NCBI RefSeq assembly: GCF_017744695.1
Contig: NZ_JAGIAS010000002.1
Span: 496,001-560,000 of the forward strand
Reading direction: 5' to 3'
Length of the DNA: 64,000 nt
Source: Dyadobacter sp.
GTDB lineage: Bacteria > Bacteroidota > Bacteroidia > Cytophagales > Spirosomataceae
Shown: piece by piece, positions 60,548-64,000 of the stretch
Layout: each line of letters opens with the position of its first letter
How positions within the stretch are numbered: position 1 is the first letter of the stretch
Made by a program: the position numbers and the translations under genes
Notes under the pieces: generated by a model
What the model was told of the DNA's origin: nothing
Databases searched by the model: none
What the model saw: the letters and a program-made list of their open reading frames with translations, nothing else

Positions 60548-63500
60548 ATGAGAAACTTATACGCATACCTGGCAGGCGTTGCCCTGCTTGCGTCGGGCGT
60601 TGGAATCGTCAGCAGATTAGCCGACGCCCCGGCCGTCCCCCAGGAATGGACCGTCCGAAAGGAGGACAGGTCCGTCCAAAAACCGAAAGAGCGGGTGCCA
60701 TTTGCCCGCGCCCGTAAGAAAGCCGGGACGAGAGCATTTCTCGCACCGAGCATCACCGCTACGAACACCTATGCGATCACCAACAACGTCGGACCTTCCG
60801 GCGCTTCTGCGGGCGATGAACTGGAATACACTGTCACCATCAGTAATGGCGGGCCCGATCCCGCCAACGTGACGGCGTTTACCGAAACAATAGATGCCAA
60901 TACAACTTTGGTGCCCGGGTCGATCAAAGCCAGCCCTATCGCCCAAAATGACTCCTATTCCACTATCGGAAACGTCGGGATCGACATTCCGGCCGGGTCG
61001 GGTCTTTTTGCCAATGATATAAGCCCTAACGGCACCGCCATCAGCCTGAATGGTTCGACCACCATTACTTCTGTAAACGGCGGCACGGCTACCGTCAACG
61101 CCACAACCGGCGCATTCACGTATGAGCCGGTTGCGGGCTTCTCCGGAAATGATACTTTTACGTACGAGATTCAAAATGGTTCGGGCATGACGTCCAGCGC
61201 CACGGTAACTGTTGCCGTGGGAAGCACTATTACGATGATCTGGTTTATCAACTCGGCCGCCCCTGCCGGCGGTACCGGCACGCTGAGTAAGCCATTCAAT
61301 AATATCGCTGCCTTTGAGGCTATCAATGGCGACGGTGCAGGACTTCACCCCAAGGACGGGCAGTATATTTTCCTGTACACCGGCTCGTACTCCGGTCCGC
61401 TCACCATGCGCAACAATCAAAAGCTGCTCGGCCAGGGCGCCACAGGATCACTCCTCGGGCTTACCGGCTTTTCAGCTCCCAGCGGCACCAATTTGCTGCC
61501 TTCTCTCGGCGGTACGCGACCGACTATTACGACCACAACGGGAACGATCAATGCCATTAACGTAGGTGCCAACAGCATTCTCCAGGGCTTTAATGTCGGC
61601 AATACGACCGGCACAAAAATATCGGGAACGACGGCCGGTGCATTTACGGCCTCCGAAATTGGCTTATCGGGCAGCGGGAGCGCCCTGAATCTGACAAACA
61701 AGACGTTATCTGCCAGCTTCTCCGATGTATCGAGCTCTTCGGCAACAAATGGCGTTAGCCCGATCAAGATCGGGTCCAGTACCGGGTCACTCGTAATACC
61801 GGGCGGTACTATTTCGTCCACGTCGGTACCGGCAATCGATATCGCTGGTGTCAGCGCTGCTAATAAAGTTGCCCTTAACATCACATTGACATCCGTATCA
61901 GCCAATGGAGGCAACAAGGGTATGACGCTGTCAAATGCTACCGGTAGTTTTACGATCAACGGTACCGGAACAACAGGCGGGTCCGGCGGAACGATCCAAA
62001 ACATCGCCAACCGCGGGATCGAGCTGCTCGAGGTTCAGAATATCACCATTAAAAACATGAACCTGACGAATCCCAATACCGCCGAAGGTCCTGTTACTTC
62101 CAACACCGACAATACCAATGCCAACGCGGCGATCCACGGATTGAATGTTGCGGGCCTTACACTCGACCGCATTGTGGTAAGCGGAACGGTGGTCCAAATG
62201 GGGATCAATCTCCGTGGAGGCAGCAACTTCAACCTCACCAATAGTACGATTAATCAATCGGGTAGCGCAACAATCGTCGAAGAAGGTAATATCTATGCGA
62301 TGAACGTCGGAGGAACCAACTCCATCGTGAATTCCGCATTGAAAAAACCCGGCGGCCGGGCGGCCTATTTCAGAAACAATAACGTCAATATGACGAGGCT
62401 GAACGTGACGAATTCATCATTCGAAGATGCCGACGCCGCCTCCTGTCTCCTGTTTGAAGGAGCGGGTTCCTCGGTCATGAGTCTCAAAATCCAGGGCACT
62501 TGTCAGTTTCTGAGACCGGGCACATCCGGTATAGAGGTCTATGCCAACAATACCTCACAAATAGAGGCCGACATCCAAGGCGCCACCATCGATATCGGCA
62601 CTGGAAACGATCTCGGGAGAGGTCTCGACATCGCCGCGTCCGGAACAGCCAGCATCAAGTTCAACGTAGCAAACAATATCTCGGATTACCTCGGCGGCCC
62701 CGGCTTCAACTTCTTCGCCTTTAGTGGAGGATACCTGGAAGGAAATGTCACCGGTAATACGCTGACCAACAATGGCGATAATGAAGCTACGGAGGGTTCT
62801 TTCCAGGGTATTACATTCTCTACCGAAGGAACAACGGCGCGCGGAGTCCTCAAAATAAACAACAACACCATTAACAACTCCCTCAACGGGGTGGGTATTG
62901 GTATCTTGCCGGCCTCGACCGGCGGCGCGCTGAGCAGCGTCATCGCCGACAACAATACTGTTACATTAACCGGTAGCGGTTTTGCTCACGGTCTGTACCT
63001 GAACGCCGTGGGCGGTACAGGCAACAATGGTACATTGTGCGTTAATGTTACCAACAATGACGTTACATTATCGCCCAACTCACCTTTCGCAGGGGGTTAC
63101 AGAGCCGGCACTGCCGGCACTGTACTCAACGTACAGCAAGCCGGAGCGTCGGCATCAGCTGCATGGACAGCAGGCCTCAACACACCTTCGAACTCGGCAA
63201 CCAAAACCGGCTCCGGTACGGTCAACTACGGCGCCGGAACTTGTCCGTCGCCATCATTCAGCGGCTTACGGGAGGCAGCGATCGAGGAACCAGTGGCAGG
63301 CCGGCTTTCCGCAGATTCCGTAGCAGCACCGGCAGCGCCGGTACATCAGGCGGTTGCCCAGGCACCGGCATTGACCCAACCGAAAGAAGAAATTGCCCAG
63401 CCCGTAACTACGGCGCCGAATCCGGCCAGAACAGAGGCCGTACAATCGGGTGAAACAGTGACGGTCAATAACGGTGGCAGCGGCTTCACAATACCTGCCA

Positions 63501-64000
63501 ACAAAAGTACCATCATCAAATTCAGAGTGGTGATCGATGCCAACATTCCGGTGTCTGATTGCGAAGTGTCTACACAAGGTACTGTAAGCGGCAGCAATTT
63601 TGCCAACGTGCTTACAGACGATCCAAATGTGGCAGGAAGCAATAACCCTACTGTTACACCCGTAGTTTCGACGCCGGTAATCACTTTCTGCCCCGGCAAC
63701 CAGACTTTCTCGCCCGACGCAGGAACTTGTACCTCGTCGCAAACTTTCGCAGCAACGGCAGACGGATGCCCTGCGCCTACCATTACTTACAGCGTGGGCG
63801 GCAACCAGATCACATTCCCGTACGCATTCCCGGCGGGTAACACCACCGTGCTTGTAACGGCTTCGAATGGCATCGGAACGGCTCCTACATGCTCGTTCAC
63901 TGTAACGGTAACCCCTACCCCGGCTCCTCCGATCACTGATCAGCCTGATGCAGCGACCATCTGTGCAGGCTCCGGCACTTCGTTCACCGTGGCAACTTCA
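60548..64000 (+). CDS. giant secreted multi-domain adhesin, N-terminal 1151 codons (runs off window)
   Basis: An open frame from the ATG at 60548 to the window end with no stop. An N-terminal signal peptide (YAYLAGVALLASGVGIV) is followed by a DUF11-type repeat (ELEYTVTISNGGPDPANVT, about 85-110), a cadherin-like repeat (GTATVNATTGAFTYEPVAGF, GNDTFTYEI, about 175-215), a long Asn/Thr-rich right-handed beta-helix (about 235-880), a Pro/Ala-rich linker (about 910-970) and a HYR domain (about 1045-1125, CPGNQTF, FPAGNTTVLVTASN). Ig-like repeats seem to begin at the edge. It is probably a surface adhesin exported by the type IX system; that C-terminal signal would lie outside the window. Confidence 0.85.
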   Translation, partial: MRNLYAYLAGVALLASGVGIVSRLADAPAVPQEWTVRKEDRSVQKPKERVPFARARKKAGTRAFLAPSITATNTYAITNNVGPSGASAGDELEYTVTISNGGPDPANVTAFTETIDANTTLVPGSIKASPIAQNDSYSTIGNVGIDIPAGSGLFANDISPNGTAISLNGSTTITSVNGGTATVNATTGAFTYEPVAGFSGNDTFTYEIQNGSGMTSSATVTVAVGSTITMIWFINSAAPAGGTGTLSKPFNNIAAFEAINGDGAGLHPKDGQYIFLYTGSYSGPLTMRNNQKLLGQGATGSLLGLTGFSAPSGTNLLPSLGGTRPTITTTTGTINAINVGANSILQGFNVGNTTGTKISGTTAGAFTASEIGLSGSGSALNLTNKTLSASFSDVSSSSATNGVSPIKIGSSTGSLVIPGGTISSTSVPAIDIAGVSAANKVALNITLTSVSANGGNKGMTLSNATGSFTINGTGTTGGSGGTIQNIANRGIELLEVQNITIKNMNLTNPNTAEGPVTSNTDNTNANAAIHGLNVAGLTLDRIVVSGTVVQMGINLRGGSNFNLTNSTINQSGSATIVEEGNIYAMNVGGTNSIVNSALKKPGGRAAYFRNNNVNMTRLNVTNSSFEDADAASCLLFEGAGSSVMSLKIQGTCQFLRPGTSGIEVYANNTSQIEADIQGATIDIGTGNDLGRGLDIAASGTASIKFNVANNISDYLGGPGFNFFAFSGGYLEGNVTGNTLTNNGDNEATEGSFQGITFSTEGTTARGVLKINNNTINNSLNGVGIGILPASTGGALSSVIADNNTVTLTGSGFAHGLYLNAVGGTGNNGTLCVNVTNNDVTLSPNSPFAGGYRAGTAGTVLNVQQAGASASAAWTAGLNTPSNSATKTGSGTVNYGAGTCPSPSFSGLREAAIEEPVAGRLSADSVAAPAAPVHQAVAQAPALTQPKEEIAQPVTTAPNPARTEAVQSGETVTVNNGGSGFTIPANKSTIIKFRVVIDANIPVSDCEVSTQGTVSGSNFANVLTDDPNVAGSNNPTVTPVVSTPVITFCPGNQTFSPDAGTCTSSQTFAATADGCPAPTITYSVGGNQITFPYAFPAGNTTVLVTASNGIGTAPTCSFTVTVTPTPAPPITDQPDAATICAGSGTSFTVATS

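Overview
The window looks like a chromosome segment of a Bacteroidota bacterium, most likely of the Dyadobacter/Spirosomataceae type. The evidence is two SusC/SusD pairs, an ECF sigma/FecR/STN-SusC cascade, several AraC and LytTR regulators, family 97 and 140-type glycoside hydrolases, Planctomycete-type PSD1/DUF1501 proteins, and promoters of the Bacteroidota form TTG-N18-TAnnTTTG (clear at 10113-10141 and 18060-18088). Genus assignment is inference. No rRNA, tRNA, CRISPR array, insertion sequence or integrase was seen.

Layout. 0.3-11.8 kb: FAD oxidase, class A penicillin-binding protein, an AraC regulator, an SDR divergent from a second AraC-type regulator, an ABM monooxygenase-like protein, a large GAF-domain protein, and a two-gene unit of a secreted DUF4198 protein with a minimal Fur-like repressor behind a promoter holding two inverted repeats. 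12.5-21 kb: GH97 glycosidase, a polytopic membrane protein behind a 21-bp palindrome, a PepSY protein, two LytS-type kinases plus one LytTR regulator, and a lipoprotein. 21-28 kb (minus strand): SusC, SusD-like lipoprotein and a secreted alkaline-phosphatase-superfamily protein, then a metallophosphoesterase. 28.7-37.2 kb: PHP-domain membrane protein overlapping a GT39/83-type glycosyltransferase, an ECF sigma operon, an esterase, a GNAT protein and a decayed HigBA toxin-antitoxin pair. 37.4-43.8 kb: UvrA-like ABC protein, two VOC proteins, a GlxA-type regulator and a row of small hypothetical genes. 43.8-57.5 kb (minus strand): a complete sigma/FecR/SusC(STN)/SusD locus ending in PSD1 and DUF1501 genes, next to a DUF4038 glycosidase. 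57.8-64 kb: three tandem tail-collar proteins, GNAT, a DUF6916 protein, and the first 1151 codons of a giant secreted adhesin that runs off the window.

How the parts work together. Much of the window serves outer-membrane uptake and breakdown of polymers. The 43.8-56 kb locus has the parts of a substrate-sensing TonB transducer (STN domain, FecR, ECF sigma) and probably feeds degradative secreted enzymes. The 22-28 kb locus joins a SusCD-type importer to phosphoester hydrolases.

Most unusual items: two clusters of short palindromes whose arms differ in sequence but keep their pairing (4.1 and 37.3 kb); a perfect 27-bp-arm hairpin (5.3 kb); a perfect 36-bp palindrome (48.6 kb); an octamer hairpin (39.8 kb); the mini-Fur/DUF4198 unit; and the tail-collar/adhesin cluster.
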